64,000 nt of DNA from Dimorphilus gyrociliatus (taxonomy: Eukaryota > Annelida > Polychaeta > Dinophilidae). Positions 11,763-23,200 of this stretch are shown here, piece by piece; position 1 is the stretch's first letter; the number at the start of each line of letters is the position of its first letter. The stretch spans positions 58,263-122,262 of the forward strand of contig CAJFCJ010000050.1 in the NCBI GenBank assembly GCA_904063045.1, read 5' to 3'. A model generated the notes under the pieces. The model made no database searches. It had not been told where the DNA came from and worked only from the letters and a program-made list of their open reading frames with translations. Both the position numbers and the translations under genes were made by a program.

Positions 11763-12690
11763 GTGGTGTCTGTACAAGGCGTAGTAACAAGTGCATTCAA
11801 AGTTTGTATTATTTTATGCCTTTATAATGTCAACCATTCAAATAATTCAGATCCAGCATCAAATTCACCATTATGTTTGAGATGTTTTCAAATCTCAAAA
11901 AGGAATTGTGTTGTAATATTGAAAAGAATAGACCAAGAAAAAGGAAAAAACAAAAGTGAATACAGAGGGGAGTTGAGATTATCATTTTCTATGGATAGCA
12001 TGGAGAACTTTGCTGACTGTTCAATGGAAGTTCAAAGTGTTGTGAATGGTGAGGATATTGTGTTCAGTAATGAAATTGAAAGAAATACACTGGCTACAGT
12101 CACTGGTGATGAAATCTCTGATGTGTAGGAAGAGTCTTTTGAAAGTGCTATTGATATTGATCAAACCAACCGTGACACAGACAGGTGTCATTTTAAAATT
12201 TTACCAAAAGCAAGTCAGAAGGGAAAAGACTTTCTCATCTATAATGGCTATAGATTAAAATCAAAAGAAAAGCTACTACAACATGGATTTTCCCAGTTTG
12301 GAATAAATCTAACAAATGTTCAGCTACCATCAGCCACAAAGAAAAAAATTTCCATAGTGGAAGAAAAGACCATATTCACTCTCCTATGAAAAATGCTGAA
12401 CAGCAGATTGTAATCAGAAATGATATTAAATATTAAATCTGCTAATGATATCAAATCATCAGGTAAAAGAATTGCTGAGGAAATTCTTTTAAAACATTCA
12501 GATGGAAAATGCAGTTTGCACAATTGCAAAGAAGTAGCAAACTGCAACAGACAAAAAATACGCCAGCTGAACCTAATGGTTTAAATTTTTAACTTGATTT
12601 AACTTTTTTGCCATTTGAATTTTTGAAGAAAGATATTTATTCAAACAATGAAAGAATATTATTTTTTTCAAGTGACCATCAGTTAAAATT
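11763..12690 (+). pseudogene. Degenerate FLYWCH-type MULE transposase
   Basis: Pieces in changing frames parallel the MULE protein at 43156-44167: a C-RC zinc-ligand string (LCLRCFQISKRNC), an acidic linker, a FLYWCH-like KGKDFLIYNGYRLK, then SSGKRIAEEILLKH, a NCNRQKIRQ block and FLKKDIYSNNERILFFSSDHQLKF. The catalytic DDE core is absent after ~12690. Stops and frame changes make it non-functional. The following ~110 bp (12695-12805) contain imperfect inverted repeats (gggagtgggtatgggagaaaac and tttttctaccaatcccc) that may be remnants of its terminus. Confidence 0.65.
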
Positions 12691-12805
12691 CTTGTCTATA
12701 GCATGGGAGTGGGTATGGGAGAAAACATCCCATTTTCTGGTGTGTTGCTCTAAACTTAAACTTTAGCCTACTGGAACTTTTTCTACCAATCCCCTTATCA
12801 ACTTA

Positions 12806-13266
12806 CAATTGAGATAATGATTGATTGATTGCTTTTGGTTGAATTAGGCAATTCAATTCTTTTATGAAAAACACAACAAAGCTTGACTGTTGAAGAAGCT
12901 TGTAAAAAGAAAACATACAGGAACAATGTAAAATATCCAAAAGCGCATGCGCACTGCATAAAGACAAACCAGGAAATAGTTATCAGTTATAGTTTGTTTT
13001 AAATAAAAAGAATTAATATTTCTAATTGTTAATCAATTCTATAAATAATTGTTTTTCATGAATCAATCAGGAAGAGTCCGGGGGTCCTTTATCCTAATTA
13101 TCAATATTGAAACTATATCATTACTCATTTATAATTTTTCAAATATTCTTTTCAAGAAAAAGGAATCAATGGCTCTGGATTTATTCTTTGAACAATGTTT
13201 TTCAATTGTAATCTTAAAATATGGCAAAACTGTCAATTTAAATATTAAGGAAACAATCTAATCTAT
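12806..13266. other. Intergenic; contains one NRF1-like palindrome
   Basis: No gene recognised. The string gcgcatgcgcac at about 12945-12956 is a perfect NRF1-type motif and stands out in AT-rich DNA, but no gene start is evident next to it. Confidence 0.4.
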
Positions 13267-14220
13267 TCAAGACAAACAAGATTTTAACAGATTTTTGCAA
13301 TCCTTTCTAAATGATTTCAATTTAATATAATAAATGATAAAATTAATAACATTATTAATAAAAAGTATATGATACAATATTGATCCAACATCTGCAAGTT
13401 GTCCTGAAAATGTTGATAGAAAAGGCAAAAGAAAGATTATATAGAGAATTACCAAATAAAAACATAAGAACATTTGCCTGATTGTTCTTTTTGTATTGTT
13501 TTTGGGAAGTTTTGCATTGAAATTTCCAACTGCAAATCTTTTCTTTCTTAAATTATAAAACATAATTAAATATAATCCAATTGATGTTATAAGAATAACT
13601 ATTGTAAGTATCACTACCATATTGACAATTATTGACCCCATTAAACCGTTTCTATTTCCTGGATAGCATAAATATATCTTATCTATAAGGTATTTGTCGA
13701 TTGAGTACAATGCTGAAATTGTAAACAATGTAAGACAATACAATACGATTGATATTCTCCACTTCTTCATTGAGATAGTTACGAATGGCCTACAAACTGC
13801 AAAGAATCTCTCCACAGCTATCATTAACAATATACCAATTGACATCCAAGGAAAAAATACTTGTAAAAATGCTATACAACTGCAGATAGCTTTGTGAGTT
13901 ATAGGTAAAAGACGATTCTGTATATCTGCATAATAAGCTATTGGTATTGAAAAACTACATGTCAACAGATCAACCCATGAAAGATACTTCAATAAAAATC
14001 CATACTGATTCGAGTATATTGACGATTTATTTAATACAAGAATATTAATAATATTTCCAATTATGCCAAATGCTATAATTAATCCATAAATTATTGATAC
14101 AATAATAAATGTATGCATATCCATCTTGAAGAATGAACTATGCATTCTAAAAAACATGTCATGTGACATTATCTCAGTTCTATTATTATTCTTCATTTGT
14201 GATCCTGTTTTGTTTTTCAA
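13267..14220 (-). CDS. Rhodopsin-like (class A) GPCR, complete, single exon
   Basis: 317 codons with seven hydrophobic segments. TM1 has the GN pair (IIGNIINILVL). TM2 has the conserved Asp in SWVDLLTCS. A cysteine precedes TM3 (ICSCIAF), and TM3 ends in ERFFAVCRP, an E/DRY variant. TM5 (IIVNMVVILTIVILIT) is followed by a basic loop. TM6 (FYLVILYIIFLLP) keeps the proline, and TM7 reads NNVINFIIYYIKLKSF, so the usual NPxxY proline is replaced. The extracellular N-terminus (~35 residues) has one N-glycosylation sequon. It acts at the plasma membrane; the ligand is unknown, though the overall look is that of peptide-type or orphan receptors. The ORF is intact, and the first ATG gives a normal N-tail length. 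Confidence 0.85.
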   Translation of the reverse strand: MKNKTGSQMKNNNRTEIMSHDMFFRMHSSFFKMDMHTFIIVSIIYGLIIAFGIIGNIINILVLNKSSIYSNQYGFLLKYLSWVDLLTCSFSIPIAYYADIQNRLLPITHKAICSCIAFLQVFFPWMSIGILLMIAVERFFAVCRPFVTISMKKWRISIVLYCLTLFTISALYSIDKYLIDKIYLCYPGNRNGLMGSIIVNMVVILTIVILITSIGLYLIMFYNLRKKRFAVGNFNAKLPKNNTKRTIRQMFLCFYLVILYIIFLLPFLSTFSGQLADVGSILYHILFINNVINFIIYYIKLKSFRKDCKNLLKSCLS

Positions 14221-14480
14221 ATAAAGTGGTATGAAAATTTTTCCATGTGTAGATAATTAAAGCTTATGTTTTTTTTTGTTGTGTATCAGATATCTAAAGA
14301 AAAATGATCTAGAAAATCGTCAAATATCAAAGTGGCTTATTGACACATCAGCCATTTTTAGATGAAATCTGAGACAATTTATATTTATACCTTATCAAAA
14401 TACATCTTTTTTATAGCAAAAACACATGTTGATGATTTCTTCTTTCATTATTCATTTTTCCCTTTTTCTTTTCTTTCTCT
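14221..14480. other. Intergenic, low-complexity CT-rich part
   Basis: No gene recognised. 14430-14580 is strongly CT-rich on the plus strand, which is the charged E/R-rich coding tail of the minus-strand ORF described next. Confidence 0.4.
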
Positions 14481-15351
14481 TTATTTCCTTCTCTTCTCCT
14501 CTACTCTGTTCTTTTCATCTTCCATTGCTTTCTCTTCAAATTGCCTCCTTCTCTCTCGTCTTTCTTCTTCTATTAATTTTTCTTCCAGATAAGAAATAAA
14601 TATAATTGGACAAACTGTATCCAACTCCTTATTTAGTATAAAGAATTCGGATGAGTGGCGTTCAGTCTTCATAGAAGGAGGAGGATCTATCCAATCAGAG
14701 TATGGAGAGTAATTTGTAATTAATTTTGTATTGATTAATTTGACGGCAACCATTAATCATTCACGCTTTAAACCCACTTCTCCAAATGCTTACAGAGTAG
14801 TTTAATCTGTTTTTGATGATCCCAATGATTACTGATGAAAACTTTCGGTTTTTCAACTATTTCCATATTTTCGTCATCTTCTACAATAGACTTAACATAT
14901 TCTAAGGTGGTCTTCAACAATTACATCAGCATCAAGCATTGTCAGTCGATAAGTTCATTTTTCGGAAAGATGACGAGACCAAGAGGGGGCGTGGCTAAGT
15001 GTCATGTGATTAAGTTGTTCAACTTATTCATCCAGATTTTTGATGCTATATTCAGATATTTGATTTTTCATCATTGCCATCTGATCTTTAGTCTCTTCCA
15101 AGTTCTTATCTAGAGTTGTTATCTTTTCGGTATTCATTAACTTTAGAATCGAGATTTTCCAGCTCCTTGGAAACAGTCTGTAGACTTCTTCCTTCAAGAA
15201 CATCGATAATATACTTAATTATATCAGTTAAGTCTTTCAGTATCATCATTAATTTCAACTTTGACTTTGAATATTGAAAAAATATTTTTGCTGCTATCAA
15301 TAATGAATTTCTGAATCCAACGGATACGACAGAAAACGTCCCCAAATGCAT
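14481..15351 (-). CDS. Possible coiled-coil / TIR-like gene, broken or multi-exon
   Basis: Three minus-strand pieces lie in line. 15351-15060 encodes a helix-rich segment (DLTDIIKYIIDVLEG, SLQTVSKELENLDSK, then LEETKDQMAMMKNQI), likely coiled coil. 14925-14775 reads EKPKVFISNHWDHQKQIKLL, resembling the opening of an animal TIR domain (VFISY-WD-Q). 14753-14481 reads YSDWIDPPPS...CPIIFISYLEEKLIEEERRER and ends in a charged E/R helix. Stops separate the pieces, so introns or frameshifts are needed. TIR domains mediate death-fold-like signalling or NAD cleavage. No catalytic Glu can be placed, so the TIR assignment is tentative. The 5' end is interrupted by a MITE. Confidence 0.35.
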
Positions 15352-15529
15352 GGTTTAACCCTAACCTGGCCCTTGTCTCTGCCTAACTTTTTTCATTGCC
15401 CCTAATCCATAGATAGAACCCCCCTCCCCCACCTACAAATCAATAGCTACTTTACCCCTGTTAACCATTTTTCAAACCGAAATGTTGCTTTCAAAAATCT
15501 CACTTGGGGACGTTTCCTGTCGGCCCCCA
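15322..15529. mobile_element. MITE, 208 bp, with perfect 8-bp target duplication
   Basis: Starts ggatacgacagaaaacgtcc and ends ggacgtttcctgtcggccccca; the termini are inverted repeats centred on GACAGAAAACGTCCCCAA. The flanks are identical, aatccaac at 15314-15321 and 15530-15537. The interior carries ccctaacc units. No coding capacity, so it is non-autonomous; an 8-bp duplication is typical of hAT-type (or P-type) transposition. Confidence 0.9.
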
Positions 15530-15539
15530 AATCCAACAT

Positions 15540-17100
15540 ACTTTACCGTAAAATAACGTAAGACACGCAAATAATATATATATATATATATATTACCAGA
15601 TACCAGATTCCTCCATACGGAATTTTTGTCTGTATAGTTAAAGAGAGTTTTATACAACAGTTGAGGAGTGTAGTTAAAGATTCCTATATTTCTAGAATTT
15701 ATTTATTTTGTCTATTAAAAAAAGGAAGAATAGATAGATGTGTGGATGGATGGATGGATGGATTAATTAAATACCAGTTTTGTGAGAAGATAATTAAAAA
15801 AAGAAATAGCAAAAGCCCAAAATCATCTTTATAAAGGACAGCAACTGCAAACGTTTTAAAAGTATTTTTTATTAATTTCATTCATAAAATTTACGTCAAT
15901 TTCACTATCCAGTTGGCAAAATAGCGAATACATATATATTTTCTATACAGTTGAATTTATACTGCTCTCTAACCCTAACCCTAACCCTAAAATCTTCAAC
16001 TGGAATATCAAAATAATAAAAGGGTAGTAAAACAATATATCTTAAAATATTGATATCAAAATTCAATGGTTCTTCTATCATTGTTAAATTTCATTTTTTA
16101 CATTCATCTTTTATGTTAAGGATTGATATTTATAATATGATTGAAATTTTCATCATTAGAATTATGATAATTTCTTTTCTTCATTTATAGTTTTCTCTCT
16201 CTCTTTAATTTCTTTTAGGTCAATTTTGAATAAAAACAATTTTCTTGGTAACTTTAGTCAACAAACCTTTTTTGAAGCAAAATTTCTGTTTCAAGATAAT
16301 AATGTATATATTCAAATATTTGTATTAACTATAACTTTGGTGTGAGAAGCATTTACAGGTGCGTTCAAATGATCTTTTAATGGATTGATTGGTTGCTGGT
16401 AAAATTTCAGCCATTTTGAATAATCTTAAATAACTAATATACATAGTGTATGAATGTAATCGTCATCATGACGTGTGAAAATTTTACCCTAACCCAGCCC
16501 TGGTCCCTGTTTTAAGCGCTTCATTATTCCTAACCCTTAGTTTCGACCAAAATAATTCCAGAATGAGCGTTTTGAACATCCTCCTTTAATAAAATCAGTA
16601 ACTTTCTTGACTAAAATAAAGATGATAAATACGACGATGACATACTAGCATAGGGCTAGTCTTTGATAGATCTTGCCTCAAAATATTAATAATGTTGACA
16701 GAATTGACAGAAAATGGCTGTACACTTAATAGATGCTACGTAAATGATACTTACTACATGCTTACATCATTATTACGTAATACAATAACCCTTGGCGCTA
16801 ACCTTCTTACAAATTGATTCGGTACTCATCTTCCCTCAACTCTACATCTCTTCGTAGTGCCTTACACCTATTTCCGTTCTATTCTGACCAGATCAGGAAA
16901 GTACAATGACTCTTAATAATCCTACAAAATTCAATAAAAGAATATCTGTTCTTGCCTTTAAGTCTAAAGTGAATCCATTCATTAGTTATTTATGGTTTTT
17001 TTCTTCAATATCATATTGAGATATCTGTAAAATGGTCAACAAATAACTGTTAATTAATAATGCAATTCAATAAAAATATTGTCAATATTCAAGGATAATT
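15540..17100. other. Non-genic stretch rich in simple repeats and repeat relics
   Basis: Contains a TA tract (15572-15592), a GGAT/GATG microsatellite (15742-15762), four telomere-like CCCTAA units (15968-15990), a MITE remnant (about 16480-16590, with ttaccctaacccagccctgg) and an LTR-like fragment (16795-16925) related to sequence at 42340-42475. No coding region recognised. Confidence 0.55.
16795..16925 (+). repeat. LTR-like fragment, family shared with 41.5, 42.4 and 45.2 kb
   Basis: The phrase order cttacaaattg, caactctacatctcttc, gtgccttacacc, ctattctgaccag, aggaaagtaca parallels 42357-42476. The full-length form at 42 kb looks like an LTR, so this would be a decayed solo LTR end. Confidence 0.4.
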
Positions 17101-17106
17101 AGCAAT

Positions 17107-17120
17107 TTGTATATATAAAG
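17107..17120 (+). promoter_or_regulatory. TATA box of the 17.2 kb secreted-protein gene
   Basis: gtatatataaag lies about 55 bp before the ATG at 17170, the right distance for a TATA box with a transcription start near 17140 and a short 5' leader. Confidence 0.5.
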
Positions 17121-17169
17121 AACATTTAGCAGAGTTTTAGTATTCATTTTCTTTAGAGTTCTGTCAACT

Positions 17170-17233
17170 ATGGCTATTTTAAAAATAGCAACAACAGTCT
17201 TCATTTCCTTTGTTCTAACATTTCAAGAAGCAG
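17170..17233 (+). CDS. Exon 1: signal peptide
   Basis: ATG then MAILKIATTVFISFVLTFQ, a good cleavable signal, ending at a gttagt donor in phase 1. It joins in frame with 27122 to give a cysteine-rich start, which is why I link it across the retroelement. Confidence 0.6.
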
Positions 17234-20200
17234 GTTAGTAAAAAAGTATATACTGTATACATTCAATTCTTGCCTTCTTGAATCTATTAATAGTTTTAAT
17301 TTTAGTCTTTCTTAAGAAAATAGCATGCTATTAGATGAAGATGTATTGAATTTAGCACCATCTTATATAGTGTACTGCTCTTGCTGGCAAAATCTATGCG
17401 TTTGCAAGTTATAACAATACTGGTTCTACTCGAACCTTTAAACAAATGTTTAAATTAAAACGGTTTATTCGCAATAATAATACTTAAGCAAGTAACAATA
17501 TGAGAGTTCGATAGCAGAGTAGATAGTTTGTAAAAGCAGGTTGCCAAATTACCAAACTGTCTTCCAATGTTGAGGAGTAGATGGATGGTTCCAGTGGAGG
17601 TTGTTTCCAGATGATTTTCCCAGGTCCTTGGGTCCAGATGGAAGCTGCATGCCAAATGAGAATAATGAGAATTTATATACTTTGAGGTTTGTCTCTGACA
17701 TCCAATCATCACTTTACAGTTGCCGAAATGTGTAGTTCATATTTATCTTTAGTAACAGGATGTTACAAGGTTCAACATTTAGGAAGGTTAATTGAATTAT
17801 AACTTGGCCACACCCTAGGCAAGTTAATTAAATTATAACTTGGCCAAACCTTTATTGGTAATTAAAGATGAGCCTTCAAGCTGACTAATCAGACTTATGT
17901 TTGGCCAATGTTATAGCATTTTCTTGCGTAGGTTTTAAGATGTACATGTATATGTTGCATAAAATAATAGAGTTCAAGCATGTAAAATATAACCAAAGTT
18001 GTACAACTTCCCCCTTCTTTGTGAAGATGAGTCCCTTCATCTTGATTTAATGAGAATTACAGGTGGTTGTTCTTCTTCATTAGTTTGATGTTGACTAAAG
18101 CTACAACTTTGTTTCATTAGTTTTGGGTTTTCAGGAGAGTTATCTGTGCTCTCACTTGGGGTAGCAATTTCTTCTCTTTGTTTTCTTCTTCCAATAATAT
18201 AGTTGAAAATGATGATACATACCATTGACACTACAATACTCAAACAAATATTTCGTATGATAACATAAAGTGTTTTCCCAGGTTTATAGTACCAACTATG
18301 GAAAAACTGTTTAATTCCAGATAAATTGGGTACAATGCCATTTTTCTCTGCAACAGTGACCATGTTATCATACCTTGCCTGCTTCTGTTCCAGTGAACTG
18401 ATAACTTGCTTAATTTTTGAGTGCTGGTATGCAATATCCTTCTTTACCCCATGGTGGAGTAGATCAGCTAATCTGGCAATTTCAATTTTTGGTTCAGAAA
18501 GGTGATTGTGGATATGTAACTGCATGGATTTTGCAGACACAGTGTGAAATCTGCATCCTCTTTCTGAATAATACACATACGTTTTGTCTTTCATTGGTTG
18601 GTTTCTTATAGGATTTAATGGGTTGTGAGTTGTTTTGTAGAATAACTTGTTAGACTTACACTCATTATAGGTAATCTCTTCAGGATTGACTTGCTGTAAA
18701 ACATGAGTAACTGGTTCTACTTGGAAAAGCAGGTTGTTCATGGTGACAAGTAAAAATTGAGAACATTTGTTATTCTTTTTTATCATGCTTAAGTCACAAA
18801 CTACTTCTGTTGAGGCTATTGGTGAACATTGTTTAATTATAGCTAATTCTCCCATCTGACTACTGTGCATTCCCAACTCATTTGTTAACACTGTGGTCAA
18901 TTGAGGATCCAAATTTGCTAGTAATGCCATCATTCTGCTTCTTTGAACAAATTGATTGCAGAGAAGACTTGACAGCTGTTGGGTAAACTTTTTTAAATTC
19001 TTAAAATTTGAATCAATACCATGTAGTAAGGTAGATGTTTGGGCAGCTTCTCTCATTTCCAATGGGAATTTGTGGTATGGGTTTTTACTTATCTTATGTT
19101 TCAGTTTTGCTTCCTTCTTCATCTGCTTTTTAGCCATTCTCATGTGTAGAGTAAAATAAATTCCTTCATAGGTAATCTTAAATTCTCTGGCTGGTGGTCC
19201 TTTATACCATATGCCCAATGTTGGTAATACCTTCTTTTTGATTCTTTTCTCACTGTATACATATTTTGAAATCGTCACAGATTGTCTTGTTGCCCTTGTC
19301 CAATTGACTGCTTGCAGCATTTCTTGGATATAATAGTTATCCAGCTCCCAGTAAGATGGACTAATGGGTTGTTGTAGATGATATATCACAACTTCCTTGA
19401 GTGTGCCTTTATTTCTCATTAGTTTATACTTTGTGTTTGTTTCTCTGTACCATTGGTTAAGACTTGGTAAGGGGTTGTTTCGCTTGTATAGTATAATTTG
19501 TTCTTTAACTTTATTGGGATAGTTTAATAGTCGTTTTTCTTCATTTTTGCCAATCTTCTGATATTGTAGCAAATTGTATAGGTGTTCCTTGCTTGTTTCC
19601 TGTATTAAACTCTGTTCCTCCAGTGGTACTAGTACTTTTGTTCCAGGACCACCAATTCCATCAATGAACTTATCTTGATAAGGGATGTCCAGAATAGAAT
19701 ACCCTGGACAAGAATAGTGACCAGCAAATTTGATACAACTAATTCTGTTGCTAATTTTTATCCATGGTGATTGTTGCCCAAGTGTGTAATTATTCTTGAG
19801 GTTTCTAAAGACAATAATTGCCTCTTCTGTCTCACAATAGGACTGCCCTGGTAAACAATCTTCCAGGTAGTCCAGATTAGTTGTAATTTTCATATTAGGA
19901 GGTTGCCAATATGCTTTGCCAAACTGGATAATTGTGGTGTATTCCAGCACCTTGGTAGTTGTTGGCCATGTGTAGGCAGCAGGAAACTGATCTTGGTGGA
20001 TCCAAGTGTTTCTTTTCACCATTAAAGGTTTTCCTTGAAAAGATCGTTTGTCTTTTACCATCTGTCTGCATTGATCATGAGTTACTTTGATAACTGAGTT
20101 AACAATTCTCCTCTTCTTTGCTCCAAAGAAATAGTAAGTGTAAAAATTAGTTCTTAGATACACTTGACATTTTACTGCTCTTGTTTCAATTTCTTCCAAG

Positions 20201-23200
20201 TTCAATTCATAGATATCAGCTGTAATTGTCTTGGTTTCTTGTGATTCTATATTACAAGTTGGCTCATCTGCTAGATCAAATGCCTGGCTTGGTAGTTGGT
20301 TAGAACAAAAGTATAATGGTGGTTTAAATGTTAAGGTAATGTTTGCACTTGTAACATGTGCACCTTGGTAGGATGGTTTTGGGACTGTTATTGAGTGGAT
20401 GCAGCCACAGATCACCATTACAGTCATCACTAGTGGAAGCCACAACATCTGTTTCATGTTAGCTCTTCCTGTGTTGGCTATAGTTGAATGGTTGAAAATT
20501 TTGTGTTGTTGTTCCACTCTGATAGTTATTCCATCTTCTAACTCTATATATTGTGGTTCCACTTCTTGTTGGGAATCTAATTGTTCAGAGATGATTTTAG
20601 TCTCATCTAAAAATATCACTGACTCATTGTCTGTGTCACTTGTATTTTCTTTCTCATCTTGGGATGAATCTACCACTATGAGGGACTCATTATCGAATGG
20701 GTTATGTCAATAATTTCACCTTCAATAATTATTGACTCATTATCCGAATGGGTTATATCAATAATTTCGCTTTCAATAGTTATTGACTCATTGTCTGAAC
20801 TAGATATTTCATCTTCTCTATCAGAGATAATGTTTGCCTCTGAATCTGTATTTTTATCCAGTTCATTATTTGTTTCTGTGTCATCACTTTCAGATGAGCT
20901 TGAAGGTTCATTGAGACTGTAATTACTGTCTGTTTTGAAAGTATTGCTTGTGTCATAACCAGTATCAGAATTAGTAACTTCCATCTCTGAGTCATCACTA
21001 TCTGAACTTTCTGATGAAGAGTCATGCTGTCCCATCATGGCTATAGTGACTTTGTTTAGTTGAGGTTGCCTTATTCTTTCAGCCAGGTTCCCTTTCCTTC
21101 TATCAAATTTGAGAGAACACTGTTTAGCTTCAAAATTGAGGTTTGCTCCCACAGTTTGTAGGAAATCACAACCAAGTATTATTGCTATGTCTAGATTTTC
21201 CATAACTATAAATTCTTGTTTCATACTTTCTCCAGCAAATTGGATATTCAGCTTTACGCTTCCTTTTTGCTTTAAAGCTTTCCCATCAGCTGAAGTTATA
21301 ATTGGTAAGCCAATTGTTTCTTTATCCATAATTGTAACATCCATTAACTTGATTTCTTTTTCAGTAATAAAGGATCTCAATGCTCCTGTGTCACACAAGG
21401 CAATGACTTCTTGGCCTTTTTGATTCTTCAAACGGAATTGGAAGTCATTTCTTCCTTCTACCTGAGAAAGATATTGGAGGTGTGTTATTTCCTTCTCCAC
21501 AAGGTGAAAGATTGTTGTTGCTTCTTTCCTTGTTTCCAACTTATTAGATTCATTGGCTAGTCTTAATCTGCTACCATGTACCAACTTGCATGTATTATCA
21601 TCCATTTGTATTTCATATATCCACTTTTGATGATTGACTTTTGTTATTCGGTATGGGCCTAACCATTTTAAAGAAGGGATTTTTGTTATTGCAATTCTTG
21701 CAGCATCATTTCTTAAGAATACTTCATCATCAACCTCAAAATATTTTGGAAGATTGAGATTTCTATTCTTTCTTTCCCTATATTGTTCTTTTGCCATGAT
21801 GGATTTACAGAAGGCTGTAGCTCTTAACTGTACCAATTGCTGCTGGTGATTGAATACAAATAGTACATTTGTTTCAGGAGAGGTAGTATGCATTGTTACA
21901 TCAATCAGTGTTCTTGTGCTGGTGCCAAAAAGAAGTTCCTGGGGTGGTAGTCTTGTACTTCCTACAGGTGATTGATTCAAAAATGCTTGAATCAAGGGTA
22001 GGTTTGCAACCCAGTTATGCTGATTTTCTTCCACCACTAATTTATTGATTTCCTTCCTCACTTCTCTATTTCTTCGTTCAACTAGTCCATTGCTCTGGCT
22101 TCTATAAGCTGTTGTTTGGATTTTCTCAATACCTAATACCTTCATAAACTCTTTAAAAGCTTTACCAACAAAGTTTCTTCCTTGATCTGTCAACATTTGT
22201 TTTGGAATTCCAAAAATGGGAAAAAATCTGTTGAAAAGAAGGTTTGCAATTTCTTTACTGGTTTGCTGTTTGAGTGCATATAAAACTGTGTATCTACTGA
22301 AATGATCCACTATCACAAGTATGAATCTGTATGACTTAACCATGGGTAAGGGTCCCATTATATCCATGGCTACCAACTCCATTGGTGATGCAGGGTGAAA
22401 GGTTTCTACCAAAGGGTATACTCTACTCCTACCATTCATTTGTTCACACAAAGTGCAATCCTTTATTGAATTCTCAATCATAATCTTTAATTTTGGGTGC
22501 CAAAAGGTCTTTGTAATTATTTGTAATGTCATTCTGGGTCCATGGTGATTGTGAATTTTATTTTTATGGAATTTAGGGAGCAGAGTTAGCATCAAATGGT
22601 CAGGTAAAACCAGAATGTTTCTTTCTTCAAGGATAATCCAGATCATTTCCTTGTGAACAAACATCTCCATTATGAAAGGTGTAAAAGTTCCAAAATAAGG
22701 AATAGGTAGCTGACCATCCAGTGTTAAATATTCTTTAATTGATTTCAAATTCACATCTTTTTCTTGCTCTGACTGTAAGTCAACAGAAGACAAATCAATT
22801 TTCTCTTCACTGTTATCACTGGTAGATACAAAAGATAGATCTGGTGTATGTTCATACTGTTCCATTTTAACTGAAATAGAGGGAGAATTCTCCTTGATTC
22901 TTCCATGAATTAGCTCTTCAAAAAATACTTTCCTTGGGGGTGTATATTCTTCTAATCTTGTTAAAGCATCTGCTCTATTTTTTGTCCTGTCACATAATTA
23001 ATTGTAAATTTTAAATCCATTAAAGCCATGACCCATTTTGCTGTGCTAACATTCAACTTGTTTTGCTTGAATGTTTGTACTGGACTCTGACAGTCAGTAT
23101 ATAAAAAGAATGCCTTGTCTTGAAGGTAATGTAAAAATTTCTTTACAACCCAGTAAATACCAAATGCTTCCTTTTGGTAGGCTGCATATTTCATTTGATT

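Noticed and set aside
15968-15990. CCCTAA tract as a telomere or chromosome-fusion scar
   Set aside because: Only about four units, and similar tracts elsewhere in the window sit inside a MITE with defined ends.
17455-17712. 85-codon ORF inside each LTR
   Set aside because: It is identical in both LTRs because the LTRs are, has no recognisable motif and lies in promoter/leader DNA; not treated as a gene.
18037-20676. Assigning the envelope protein to a named virus family
   Set aside because: The cysteine layout and membrane segments support an envelope-like protein, but no family-specific motif is secure without a profile search.
18417-21849. Plus-strand ORFs of 64-104 codons within the LTR element
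   Set aside because: Antisense to env and integrase frames; no independent support.
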